Below the pieces are notes generated by a model that saw nothing but the letters and a program-made list of their open reading frames with translations, made no database searches and was not told the DNA's origin. A program made the translations under genes and the position numbers. Positions 49,285-59,623 of a stretch of DNA of 64,000 nt are shown here, piece after piece (positions within the stretch are counted from its first letter, which is position 1; each line of letters opens with the position of its first letter). The DNA is from Platerodrilus igneus. Lineage: Eukaryota; Arthropoda; Insecta; Coleoptera; Lycidae. The stretch is taken from assembly GCA_036346225.1 (NCBI GenBank), contig JARFIW010001480.1:13635501-13699500 (forward strand). The letters are read 5' to 3'.

Positions 49285-50640
49285 ACGTATTACTTTTGCT
49301 ATTATTGTAAGGTACTTTTATCGTTTCAAAGTGTTACTCCGTTACATGTGTACAATTAAAGTGTTATTGTTATTTGCTACTATAGGACATGTAGCACACA
49401 CAACACATCAAGGTAGCTTAGACTAAAAAGCAAAAATCTATCCTGAAAGTGCATTTTAAACTCAAGGAAGGAGGATTTTCTGCAACATATATTTGGTTCA
49501 GAATATCGCAAATAAACTTCACATACAGAGGTATCCAAACTTCGTTAGGATTATAAATGCGAACCACGCTAGTTCCAATTTGCCAGTATTTACTATTGCG
49601 ACGGGACGATACCTTTAGCCCTGAATTGGTCAGAAATCTCCGGGGAAATTGCAGTCGTTCAGCTTTCCTAGTAAATATGCAGCTTCTATTTGACATGCTT
49701 ATTTATGCATTTTACGCTGCTACAACTCGGTGTAATAGTGATGACATACATATCGTGAAATGTCAGGAAAGATTGTTTGTTTTACATTTTTTAGATTTCT
49801 GTATACGTTTGTGAAAATTGGCGTTAAGTGTGAGACCTAGCATAAAGTCAATTTTTCTAGAGACTTATTAATTTATAATTTATAGACAAAATAGACGTTC
49901 ATATTATAATTTTACAATAGGGGAAATTAGGAAAGTTGTAGCAACGCTTTAAAACAAAAATGCGTATGATGCTACAAAGGAAAATTAAAGCAAAGCAATG
50001 ACACGTTTATGTATATTCCCACGACTGGACACGCAAATTTCTGGCCTCGTATAGAAAAATTCAAAAACTGTCAATTAAACATAAAAGCAGTTATTTTATT
50101 ATGTAATCAAATAAATTAAGTAAATTTATTTCCAAAGATTTTGCAACCAACTTCCTTATACGATTCAATTCAAGTCTCATTATGTATATTTATAGAAAAT
50201 CGTTAGTCTACAGAAATGCGCTACTGTGATCACTAACAAGAATTACTAGGTTTTTATTAAAAGGACGAGTACACCATTTTCATTACTAATCTAACTGCGA
50301 GAATTGTATTGGATTGATGCACCATTAATTTGTTATTACGCAGGCACTAATCGATTATACATGTCTCAAAATTACCTCATAATTTACATAGACACTAAGC
50401 ACATTTCTTTTCTCAATTCAAATAATGGGTCGCTCGATTGTTGGTCCAAGTTTATCGCGCAGAGGACCAGTACGGTTTGTGAATTTAATAGTTTTTGCAA
50501 ATATTTGAGGCTATTATCAATTTTCTTGGGATTTAGAGTGTGTGAAATTTTTCTCAGTTTTAAATGCTAAGATAGAAAGTTTGGCGGATATGTTGGTAGG
50601 TTTCGTATTTGTATAGGTTGTCTTAGTATATAGCTTCTAC
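49285..50640. other. Unassigned sequence
   Basis: About 1.35 kb with ORFs of up to 92 codons that show no domain. Nothing else recognised. Confidence 0.4.
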
Positions 50641-50642
50641 TA

Positions 50643-50654
50643 TTAGAAACCGCG
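50643..50654. repeat. SINE target-site duplication, left
   Basis: TTAGAAACCGCG, 10 of 12 bases equal to 50960-50971. Confidence 0.6.
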
Positions 50655-50959
50655 AGCGGCTCCGTGGCGTAGATGGGATGCATGGGACTACTATGCCCAA
50701 GGTCTCAGATTCGAATCCCGACACAGTCCCGTTTGAAAAATATTAGGCGAACATTTTTCACAAAAGTATACCCTCGATCGGATGAAATGGTAAAATGAAG
50801 GTTCTGTGTGTGTGTGTGTGTTGTTACGCACTTCAAAATCCCTACCTTGCTTGCAACAGCAAAGGTTCTGAGAAATTCAAGATTTCCAGGTAGAAAAACT
50901 CACATCTTGGCCAATGTACTACCTGCGAGTGGAACATGGAAGAATCAAATGTAGGGTTG
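50655..50959 (+). mobile_element. tRNA-derived SINE-1, copy c (old)
   Basis: Full-length relative of the copy at 59314, including the head (GGCTCCGTGGCGTAG), box B changed to AGATTCGAATCCC, and the whole body. Many substitutions and an expanded TG tract near 50811 show it is the oldest of the four copies. Confidence 0.85.
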
Positions 50960-50971
50960 TTAGAAGCCACG
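50960..50971. repeat. SINE target-site duplication, right
   Basis: TTAGAAGCCACG, two mismatches to the left copy, in keeping with an old insertion. Confidence 0.6.
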
Positions 50972-50974
50972 CCT

Positions 50975-52500
50975 GTAGTAATTTTTTTACTACTTATCAA
51001 TTAATAAGTTACATAGATAGCATTTATAGTGAGTCATAATATTCGTGCATTAATAGTGTTTTGAGTTTGAAAAAAAAGCCGCTATGTCAGTTGTTATAGT
51101 TATGACTGGATGGGATTTTTTTTGTTGTGACCTCTTAATTTCATTATTTGAGTCATCTTTATGATCATACCGATTTTGTCCCCACCGATTTTGCCTTCCC
51201 AGATATATTTTCGTTACGAACAATCTTCTTGCTTTGAACACCTGTACAGCTGCAAGATAACAGCATACCGCTTGATGGAAGTATAAACTTGGTATAGATA
51301 ACAAACCCATTCCAAGTGTTCATTTACTAGGTAGGTGGTTAAAGCCGCCTATTTTAAAAGAAACTCATAAATATATGTGCAACTGTGGTTAAATTGTATT
51401 TACTGCAGGTGTTGGAACATATTGACAGTGACTTTGTAAAGTGAAGTTGCTAAGCAGATGTTTGATTTTATAAGGCAAAATATTTTAGAGTAAATACTTG
51501 AGAAAATTTTATTAAATAGCGCTAATTTATTGGAAGGAAATCAAACTTGTTGATCAATAACTTTTATGATTTGTTTGGAAACTAGGGCATTTTAAATAAA
51601 AGTAGTATAAATTAATATTCATGCAGAAACGATCGCTCGTAGGGTTTAGAACGTAACAATTTACATAAGTCTGCGGTATTAGGCATTGCACAATAACTGC
51701 ACCTCTTGTTATGTACGTTGCTTAGATCTAGGCGAAGAGCTCGTCCTAACATATAATTTTGAGTTAACGCAGTCGTAGCTTAGACGTGATGCGCTCTATA
51801 TGTAGATGTCAGTTGTTTTCGGAGCTATGATTTTGATATCGAGGCGGACATTTAGTGACTGATTTTAGCCATGGATGGTTAACTCTATACTCATAGCAAT
51901 TTAGATTCGCTTGATGATTGTGGTAGAGCACCCTACAAACAAATAGAACTTATGTTCGATTAACGCTTCTTTGAATATTGTAAAGCGGTTGGTAAATGGT
52001 ATAGTTACTTCAGGTAGTTAATATGAATAACATTTTTAGCAAGCAAGTCTTGATTAAGTCGTTGGATGCTCGAGCACGTGGAACGGTGAAATTTCAGTAT
52101 ATGAGGCGGTGTATAAATCGTCTTGAAAAATTTTTCATGATGGTTTTTGTTTCTTTTTATGATCAGGCTTAATATGACTTTGAAAAATTTATGTTACCTA
52201 TTAATTTGAAACTACTCTATGATCCGTGCGTATTTACATTATGTTTGATTTCATCAAAGTGCGGCGAGTAAAATTTACACTTTTGTTATACACCCAATTG
52301 AGCGTCTACTGATATTACTGTCAGAAACAATTAGCAATTGTTTAATAAACAATCTGTACTCTACATTTTTGAAAAGCATTACTATTTTAATTGAAATTAA
52401 ATATCAAGATATAATGCAGATATGATAGTCAGAAATTTCTGCATTTGGATAAATCACCACTTCACAGCGTATTAGTAAAGTTGTTTAGTATTAATATTCT
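50975..52500. other. Unassigned sequence
   Basis: No gene or repeat recognised. Confidence 0.4.
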
Positions 52501-52507
52501 TCCCGAT

Positions 52508-52700
52508 CAAGACATATTTTATACCCGATAGCATTCTGAAACCCGGATCACTGAGTTATTCATCGGCAACCATATTTGGTAGTACAGTCGACGCTTTCAA
52601 TATTTTACCGGAACATGATTTTTAGCTGAGTACTTTACCCTGTTTTTCTGTGGATCACCGGTTACGTTTTCTGGGGCCAAAACTATAAGTAACAACATAC
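52508..52700. repeat. Dispersed repeat family R3, copy 2
   Basis: Collinear with 11575-11790 (see the shared blocks there). Confidence 0.6.
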
Positions 52701-52944
52701 CAAATGTGCCTAAAACATAATGATAACGAAATCAAAGCGATTCAACATGAAGTTCTTAAATTTGCCGAAAATATTTAAATAAGATAAAGGAATAATTTTA
52801 TAGTATGTACGCTCAATCAAAGATCTCTGATAGCAGCAGGTAATTTAATTTGGTCTAAGTGTTAAGCATTTGATTTATAACAAGTCTAGTCTATTTTGGA
52901 TTATGGTTTAGTACAAAATTGCTCTCCAAAAAATATAATATAAC

Positions 52945-53030
52945 CACTGAATCTCGATGAAATAGGGCATATAATTTGAAAACAATAAAAGGGGAACCGA
53001 ACTGTATATAGACTGTTGTGTTTATTTTAG
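52945..53030 (-). repeat. Partial copy of dispersed repeat R2
   Basis: Resembles 53285-53365 (blocks gaaatagg, aaaacaata and accgaactg), so a fragment of the repeat is present twice within 300 bp. Confidence 0.5.
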
Positions 53031-53149
53031 GGAACCGTATACGCTAGCTCAGAACATAAATAAGTGGAAATACGCATCCAACAAGTTTCAAGACGGAACG
53101 TCTAATGATGAAGAAATAATTGTACTTAAATCTGATGATTATTATAAAC

Positions 53150-53365
53150 AACTGCAGGTGTTGGTTGTGAAATATTTTCAACTAATGTTGATTGTGCGAA
53201 ATGATATATTGGAAAACTAGTAATTCGACACATGTTCAAGTGCTGGATGAACTTGGCAGCCACAGGCTGCTTATCCCCCTTCACATACTACTGAATATTG
53301 GTGAAATAGGGTATATAGCTGTAAAACAATAGGTGACCGAACTGCATCTAACAAGAAAAAATATA
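53150..53365 (-). repeat. Dispersed repeat R2, uninterrupted copy (SINE-free site)
   Basis: Reverse complement of 34430-34910 without the SINE. The segment corresponding to the target duplication of the SINE at 34502 occurs once here, at about 53274-53290. The copy thus shows the pre-insertion arrangement. Confidence 0.75.
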
Positions 53366-53399
53366 TCCCACAATATTCCCCTATATTTTAAAACGTGTA

Positions 53400-54045
53400 T
53401 TAGCATCCTATGCTTCCTATTTTTTACTATTTCCATATTCTTCACCTACTATTTCTAACACCTCTTTGTTCTTAACTTTGTCGGTCCATAATATCTTTAT
53501 CGTACGTCTGTAGCACCATATTTTAAAGGCTTCTATCGTTTTCCTACCCGCTTTTTTGACTGTCCAGGTTTCACAGTAGTACAGTGCTTTGCCCCATACA
53601 TATGCTTTCAGCAATCTTTTCCTGTTTCTTCTTTTCTATGTTTGTTGTCTTTGAACAGAATAGTTGCTTTTTTTGTTAAATGCAGAATGGCCTAGTGCTA
53701 ATGGCACTTTTATATCTTTTGCACTTTTCTCTAATTGCGTTATTTCGAGCTTCCTAAGTAACAGAAATCTTTAACCTTTTGTAGGTTTCCTATTTGTATT
53801 CTGGTTCTGATGTTTGACCCCCTTTCCCCTGCGCCCTGGTACTTTACTAGTATTTTTACTAAACCGTATCTTTCTGCTAGTACTGTTCCTATTTCATTAA
53901 GAGTTGCTTCTAACTCTTCCACGCTAAATTTTAATACCACTATATCATATGCAAATCTAAGCATATCGATCTTTTGTTTCTCTATAATAATTCTGTATCG
54001 TATACTTTTTTTCAAGTTAGTTACACATTTCTTATAAATCTAATA
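53400..54045 (-). mobile_element. RTE-like LINE (LINE-B), RT C-terminal fragment
   Basis: Minus-strand translation shows the RT palm remnant DMLRFAYDIVVL (FADD changed to FAYD), then EELEATLNEIGTVL, and DFCYLGSS. After a frame change comes ALYYCETWTVKKAGRKTIEAFKIWCYRRTIKILWTDKVKNKEVLEIVGEE. These are the consecutive RT-thumb and C-terminal landmarks of RTE-type LINEs. The upstream RT part is missing here but occurs at 58590-60250. Confidence 0.8.
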
Positions 54046-54049
54046 TTAT

Positions 54050-55458
54050 GTTTCTATAATATAAAAACATAATTTATAATTGTCTGATCACAAAAAATAG
54101 TTTAGAAGGTGTATAATGGATTATGCGCTCCTTCCCCTTTCGATGTCTAAGTTACTACACTGATCGTTTGTCCGTCATTTCAACTTCACTTTTCGATTAA
54201 AGCTTGAAGCAGTAAGCTGCTCTCTGCGAAGTATAGAAAAGTCAACATGGTATTCAGGCACATGGCCTGGTTCCGCGTTCGTAAGAGAGGTTGATAAACG
54301 AATACCTTCGTGTAATGAAGTGGTTCCTGACAACTTTTGGTGAAGATTATTTTATTTTGTATTCCACCATCGGTGAAGTCAGTTGATTCCTGCAGATGCG
54401 AAGAATATTGGAGTAATCCATCATTAAAACATGCAATACCACAGAAATAAAGCTTTAGTTTAAAATTTAGAAAACATGAAAATTGTTGGACATATGAAAC
54501 GGAGATATTATTTGGTTGGATAATATTTTATTCTGAAGGTCTTTAAAAATTCCAGCGTACAATTCAGCATAATGGTGTGTTTATTCATGTTGCGTACATC
54601 GCAAATGTGTTTAGATTTGTCAACATTTGATGTTGTTTGGCTCTGGTAAGAACATTCAAGTTTTTTTGATTGAACTGTACTTCAAGCACGTGAGTGATTT
54701 TTAACCTTAGTTTAATTTGTTTTTATTCAAATATCTTACGTATGATGAAAAGTTAATATTCTATTTTGATTTAGTTATCTTGAAATTCATTTTTTAAGAA
54801 GCATCCCGTTTTATTTTCGTCACTTTACAAAATTTTAAAGATGGCTTCATTGTTGCCTATTATATTTGTTCCACAAGCAGACAGTTTTAGCTTCACTAAA
54901 AAAATTGTCATTGACATTTGATGTCAAAAGTATCTAGTTATTCAATATAATTACCACATGCGATATTATGTTACATTAATAATATCTTTGATTATTTTGA
55001 GGTCATACAATTTAACTTTAAGACATGATAGATTTTTGTAAGATATAAAGTTAAAGCTTATTCTTTGTTTGAATGCTACATTTTAATCTTGTTTCTCACT
55101 TGTAAAGTCGACTGTAGTACTACTGAAGGCTATATTTAAATTTGAGATTTAAATGATTAAGAGAGCAAATACCTTACAGTAAAGATATGTTGAAATAGTG
55201 AGTTTAAAGATGTTTGTGTTTTTGAAAGTAGAACAATACTAGTTTCTATCCATGTAAATTTTTATTGTAAATATTAATGTTGAAACAAGCTAAACCAATT
55301 TAATTGAATAGAATTTTTTTGCTTAATTCTTTTATTATTAAAAATTCAAAGGAAATTTCTTGGTTCTTAATAAGCAAAAGATTAACTCTGTCTAATGATA
55401 ACAAGTACCCTGAGTGAATATATTTCTGGAACTTAAACTCAAATATGTTATTTATTGG
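54050..55458. other. Unassigned sequence between a LINE-B fragment and Gypsy-2
   Basis: About 1.4 kb, AT-rich, no recognised gene or terminal repeat. Confidence 0.4.
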
Positions 55459-55942
55459 TGAATATTTTTAAGGACACAAACGGTGTCCCTGTTGTGCATT
55501 TGTTTGTTCACAGGATATGCAGAGACATCTGTAATACATCTGGTAAGTGACATTTTGGTAAGTGCTTTGCAAGGTTGATATTTAGATTTTGTGGCTACAT
55601 GAACGGTGTAGACTTCAGGTTTCTGCATTCCCCTAATATAATTACATATATCGTCGTATGTTGTTGTATTGAAAAATATGGTGGCGCTCTTTATCTATAT
55701 TTTTGGTCATTTGTCAACCCACGATCCAAGCTCATGATCCACTCAGAGCTAACACTCTACTAGCCGTTTATCCTTAATTAGTTTTTCTTTTCCTCAAGCC
55801 GCTCTCCATCCAACTTTACCTTGGGCTTCGTTCATTAATAAGAAATTTTCGACCTGGTGATATCAGGTAAGGTAGGCGTTTATGGTATATGGAGGTCCAA
55901 TTTGCTATCTGATATTCACGAGGGATTATTTATTCAATTACA
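55459..55942 (+). repeat. Gypsy-2 5' LTR
   Basis: 484 bp, TGAATATTTTTAAGG to ATTACA. Aligns without net length change to 58102-58585, with scattered substitutions of a few per cent. The transcription start is not identifiable. Confidence 0.85.
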
Positions 55943-55943
55943 C

Positions 55944-55963
55944 TGGCGCCCAACGTGGCTCGA
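55944..55963 (+). other. Gypsy-2 primer-binding site
   Basis: TGGCGCCCAACGTGGCTCGA, one base after the LTR. The TGG matches a tRNA CCA end. Similar sites occur in Gypsy-1 and LTR-C, so the families probably share a primer tRNA. Confidence 0.7.
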
Positions 55964-56117
55964 TTGTTTGCACTTAGATTTATTACACTTGCACTCAACG
56001 ACTGAGGCTCGAATCGACCTTACTAATGTGTTTTTATAGTTTTATTCTTGTCACACTTACAGTTTGATGTGGGTTTTCAATATTGTTAAAATATTTTAGT
56101 GACATAAATATTCAATT

Positions 56118-56402
56118 ATGGCAGAAATGTACAGCATCGTTCATTCACTTAAAAATGAATTAAAATATGAATTGAACATTAGAGGCATTGAAAATTCAAG
56201 ATCAGTTTCAGGTAAAAGAAAAATTTTAGCTAGGTTGTTGGCAAAGGAAACAGACAAGCCAAGTTGTTTAATTGATCTTTTAAGTTATAAGGTGGATTTT
56301 GATACAGAACGAGAAGAAATTGAGTCTAGCATAGGGTCAGTAAAAAATGTTTTGATAGAATTTATTGGTGATCCCGCCGATTTTATTTTCAAAAGGATTT
56401 AA
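56118..56402 (+). pseudogene. Gypsy-2 gag N-terminal fragment
   Basis: 94 codons from MAEMYSIVHSLKNELKYELNIRG. The order of landmarks (start, KNELKYELNIRG, GKRKILARLLAKE) parallels Gypsy-1 gag (ADELSHELLIR, VKRKLLRSKLALEK), which supports both starts. It stops at 56400-56402. Further gag-like sequence may continue to about 56550 in other frames. No capsid or zinc-knuckle part is present, so the deletion begins soon after. Confidence 0.7.
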
Positions 56403-56599
56403 TCAAGGTTAATACATATTACAAGTAGGATTAAACGTTTAAGGGTCCCTAAAGAAAATTTTGAGGAAGTGGTGATATTTAAAAATGAAAGTTTGGCTAC
56501 AATTCTTGTTGTGGATGCAGATCTTCATGAAAAATTAAATAAGAATTTAGGTTAATCTTCCATTCCTATTAGTTATAATAGTTGCTTGATTAATTTCTT

Positions 56600-57110
56600 G
56601 ATATAAAAAATAATGCTTTAATAATTTGGTACACTGGTTTTTGCTGTTGGTATATCGATTGAAGATTGTTCTTGTGCATAGGCACGTTTTTGTTTTGATA
56701 GCAATTTTTTTTATTTATATAAGCATTGCAACGCAGCATGTTAAGTTCTATTTAGTCTAATCGACACTTGTCGTCGTGGTTGGTCGCTTAACAGTATGTT
56801 AGTCTAGACGAGACTCATGAAGGGTTGGTCGCTCAGCAATACATGAGTCTAAACGAGACTCGTGGTAAGTTTGTAGCTCTAGCAGTTTTGGCATCATCGT
56901 TTAAGGTTAGTTATGATGTAATTTTTTTTGTTTATTAGTCTAGGTGAAGCTCGTAGAGGAGTTTGTCATTCTAGCAAGTTTATGCGTTGTGAACCATTTT
57001 TTGTTTGTATTGACAGTTTGATTATGAGTAGTGTAAGAGTGAACCAGAACCTTGATTTATTGTTATCCTCAATGGAAAGTTAAAAGTTAATCTAATCTAT
57101 AAATTTATTA
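56600..57110. repeat. Spacer of Gypsy-2 with decayed 45-bp repeats
   Basis: Two units spaced 45 bp apart begin ggttggtcgct (56778 and 56823) and end with an acgagactc core. Weaker partial units follow at about 56870 and 56935. Not related to any coding part of Gypsy-1. Confidence 0.5.
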
Positions 57111-57124
57111 CGTCTAAAATTATC

Positions 57125-58080
57125 ATTGTCTGCGAAATTCATAGAAAAGGTAAATTTAATGTTGTGCCCGATTGTCTTAGTCGTGCAACCCCTCAGGACA
57201 ATCCTGTTGTTGACTTAATTGAAGTTAATTTAGAAAAGTTAGATTCTTGGTACGTTTGTTTAAGGAATAAAATTTTGTCTTCTCCAGAAAGTTACCCTCA
57301 ATGGAAAGTAGAGATTAATTTGGTACTTAAATTTCTCCCCTCCAACCTACCCTTATCTTCAAATCTAAGTGAGTGAAAATATTTAGTCCCTATAGCTCAG
57401 CGAGAAAAAATTATTCGATCTTGTCATGTTCCTTCTGTTGCAGAACATTTTGGTTTCGCAAAAACTAATTAAAGAATACACAAGAACATTATTATTGGCC
57501 TAAAATGAATTTAGATGTACTCAGATTTTCTAAAAAGTGTTTAACGTGTGGTGCACAAAAGTCATCGAATGTTGGTCCTCTTGGTTTAATGGGTAAAGAG
57601 AAAGAAGTAAAGTTTCCTTTTCAGACAATAACGTTAGATTTGATGGGTCCGTTCTCACGTTCAAAACTTGGAAATAAATGGTTATTAGTAGTAGGTGATT
57701 GGTTCTCTTAGTATATCTTGTTACATCCTCTACGTAGTGCAAAAGCACACAGTATACAACGTTTTATGGAAGAAAAAGTTATACTAGTATTTGGCGTTCC
57801 ACAATTTGTTATATGTGACAATGGACCTCAATTGTCAGGTAGAATTTTTAAAACCCTTTGCAATAAATACGATATTCAGAAGATATGGTATAATACGATA
57901 TATTCTCCGCAGTATAATTTAGTGGAAAGAATTAATAAAACCGTGGGTACAGCTATTCGTTCATATATTGATACGCACGATTCTTGGGATTCATAATTGC
58001 CACAAATTCAGTATGCAATTAACTCCTCAAAACATCAATCTACAGGTTATACCCCTAATTTTTAATTTTTGGTCGTAGTG
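57125..58080 (+). pseudogene. Gypsy-2 integrase region
   Basis: Starts in the RNase H-integrase link (EIHRKGKFNVVPDCLSRA). It continues past frame breaks to the zinc-binding CLTCGAQK, LDLMGPF with the first aspartate, VICDNGPQLSG with the second, and NLVERINK with the glutamate (ORFs at 57164-57376, 57505-57711 and 57718-57996). The same landmarks in the same order occur in Gypsy-1. A stop at 57709-57711 and others interrupt the frame. The C-terminal module is truncated about 20 bp before the 3' LTR. Confidence 0.8.
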
Positions 58081-58101
58081 TCCCAGTAAGTGGAAGATTA
58101 G

Positions 58102-58585
58102 TGAATATTTTTAAGGACACAAACGGTGTCCCTGTTGTGCATTTGTTTGTTCACAGGATATGCGGAGACATCTGTAATACATCTAGTAAGTGACATTTTG
58201 GTAAGTGCTTTGCAAGGTTGATATTTAGGTTTTGTGGCTACATATACGGTGTAGACTTCAGGTTTCCGCATTTCCCTAATATAATTACATGTATCGTCGT
58301 ATGTTGTTGTATTGAAAAATATGGTGGCGCTCTTTATCTATATTTTTGGTCATTTGTCAACCCATGACTCAAGCTCATGATCCACCCAGAGCTAACACTC
58401 CACTAGCCGTTTATCTTTAATGAGTTTTTCTTTTGTTCAAGCCGTTTTCCATCCAACTTTACCTTGGGTTTCCTTGATTAATAAGAAATTCTCGACCTGG
58501 TGATATCAGGTAAGGTAGGCGTTTATGGTGTATGGAGGTCCAATTTGCTATCTGATATTCACAAAGGATTATTTATATAATTACA
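58102..58585 (+). repeat. Gypsy-2 3' LTR
   Basis: 484 bp, same ends as the 5' LTR. A weak purine run (AGTGGAAGA) precedes it where the polypurine tract is expected. Confidence 0.85.
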
Positions 58586-58972
58586 ATTCCAAATGCCTTC
58601 CTGCATTTAACATTATTCATTGCGTCTTCGATGTGTAAGTTAAAAATTAGCGGGGTTAAGGCATATCCCTGCCTCACTTTTTCCTAATATTTATTTCTAT
58701 ACGTTCCTGCTCATATTCTATTAGAGTTGTTTGCTGTTTGTGTAAGGTATGTACTATCCGTCTATACCTGTAACTATTTCAGTCGCTCTGAGTATTTGGA
58801 CCATTTTTTCTTATTTTGCATTATCGAATGCTTTTTCCAGATCTACAAAGCCTATATACACGCTTTCTCTTTTTTCTATTGTTTTCTCCATTACACCCTT
58901 AAAGCGAAGATGGTCTCTCATGTTCCCCTGTTTAGCATAAACCTATTGATCTTATCGTAATATATATTCAGC

Positions 58973-58988
58973 TCGTTTTTCCATCCGC
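58973..58988. repeat. SINE target-site duplication
   Basis: TCGTTTTTCCATCCGC; repeated at 59247-59262 with one change. Confidence 0.85.
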
Positions 58989-59246
58989 TACATTTGATTT
59001 TCCAAATTCTCCACCCGAAGGTACTACTTTGATCAGGAAGCGAGTTTTTATTTACCTGAAAAAGGTAGAAATCTTTAACGTGCATGACAACACTCATAGA
59101 TGGAACCTCCATTTTACCCTCCTAACGAGGGCGTATTTTTGTGAAAAACGCGTGCCTAACATTTTTCAAGCCAATCGTGTTGGGATTCGAACTCGAGATT
59201 TTGGGCATACTAGTCACACGCACACCAACTACGTCACGGAGCCACT
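58989..59246 (-). mobile_element. tRNA-derived SINE-1, copy d (minus strand)
   Basis: Head on the right (GGCTCCGTGACGTAG on the minus strand, box B GGATTCGAACTCG changed from consensus); body to the left with the same blocks as the other copies. Inserted in the RT region of LINE-B. Confidence 0.9.
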
Positions 59247-59262
59247 TCGTTTTTCCATCTGC
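59247..59262. repeat. SINE target-site duplication
   Basis: TCGTTTTTCCATCTGC, 15 of 16 bases equal to 58973-58988. Confidence 0.85.
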
Positions 59263-59300
59263 CTTTGTACAATTCCAATTAATACTTTTGTCACGCGTGT

Positions 59301-59313
59301 TGTCAAACTTATT
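59301..59313. repeat. SINE target-site duplication
   Basis: TGTCAAACTTATT, identical to 59611-59623. Confidence 0.9.
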
Positions 59314-59610
59314 AGGCGGCTCCGTGGCGTAGTGGTATGTGTGTGACTACTACGCCCAAGGTCCCGGGTTCAAATCCCGACACGGTCCGCTTGAAAAATG
59401 TTAGGCGAGCATTTTTCTCAAAAATACACCCTCGTTCGGATGAGAGGTAAAATGGAGGTCCCGTGTGTGAGCGTTGTCACGCACGTTAAAGATCCCTACC
59501 TTGCTTGGAACAGCAAGGGTTCGGCAAAATTCAAAATTTTCCAGGTAAAAAAAACTCGCTTCCTGGCCAATGTAGTACCTTCGGGTGGAGCATTGGAAAA
59601 TCACATGTAA
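59314..59610 (+). mobile_element. tRNA-derived SINE-1, copy a (youngest, reference copy)
   Basis: 297 bp between perfect 13-bp duplications. The tRNA-like head is at about 59317-59389, with box A TGGCGTAGTGG and box B GGGTTCAAATCCC, which would direct pol III transcription. The body has blocks accctcgttcgga, gaggtaaaatgg, cacgcacgttaaag, ccctaccttgcttgga and accttcgggtggag, conserved in all four copies. There is no A-rich tail; the element ends TCACATGTAA. It would depend on a LINE for mobilisation. Confidence 0.95.
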
Positions 59611-59623
59611 TGTCAAACTTATT
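59611..59623. repeat. SINE target-site duplication
   Basis: TGTCAAACTTATT, perfect copy of 59301-59313. Confidence 0.9.

Larger units (their letters stand above)
55459..58585 (+). mobile_element. Gypsy-2: internally deleted Gypsy-type retrotransposon
   Basis: 3127 bp with two 484-bp LTRs, a primer-binding site, a gag N-terminus, and integrase. Capsid, protease, RT and most of RNase H are absent. Related to Gypsy-1 by gag start and integrase sequence. The flanks (ATTGG and ATTCC) do not form a clear target duplication. Confidence 0.85.
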
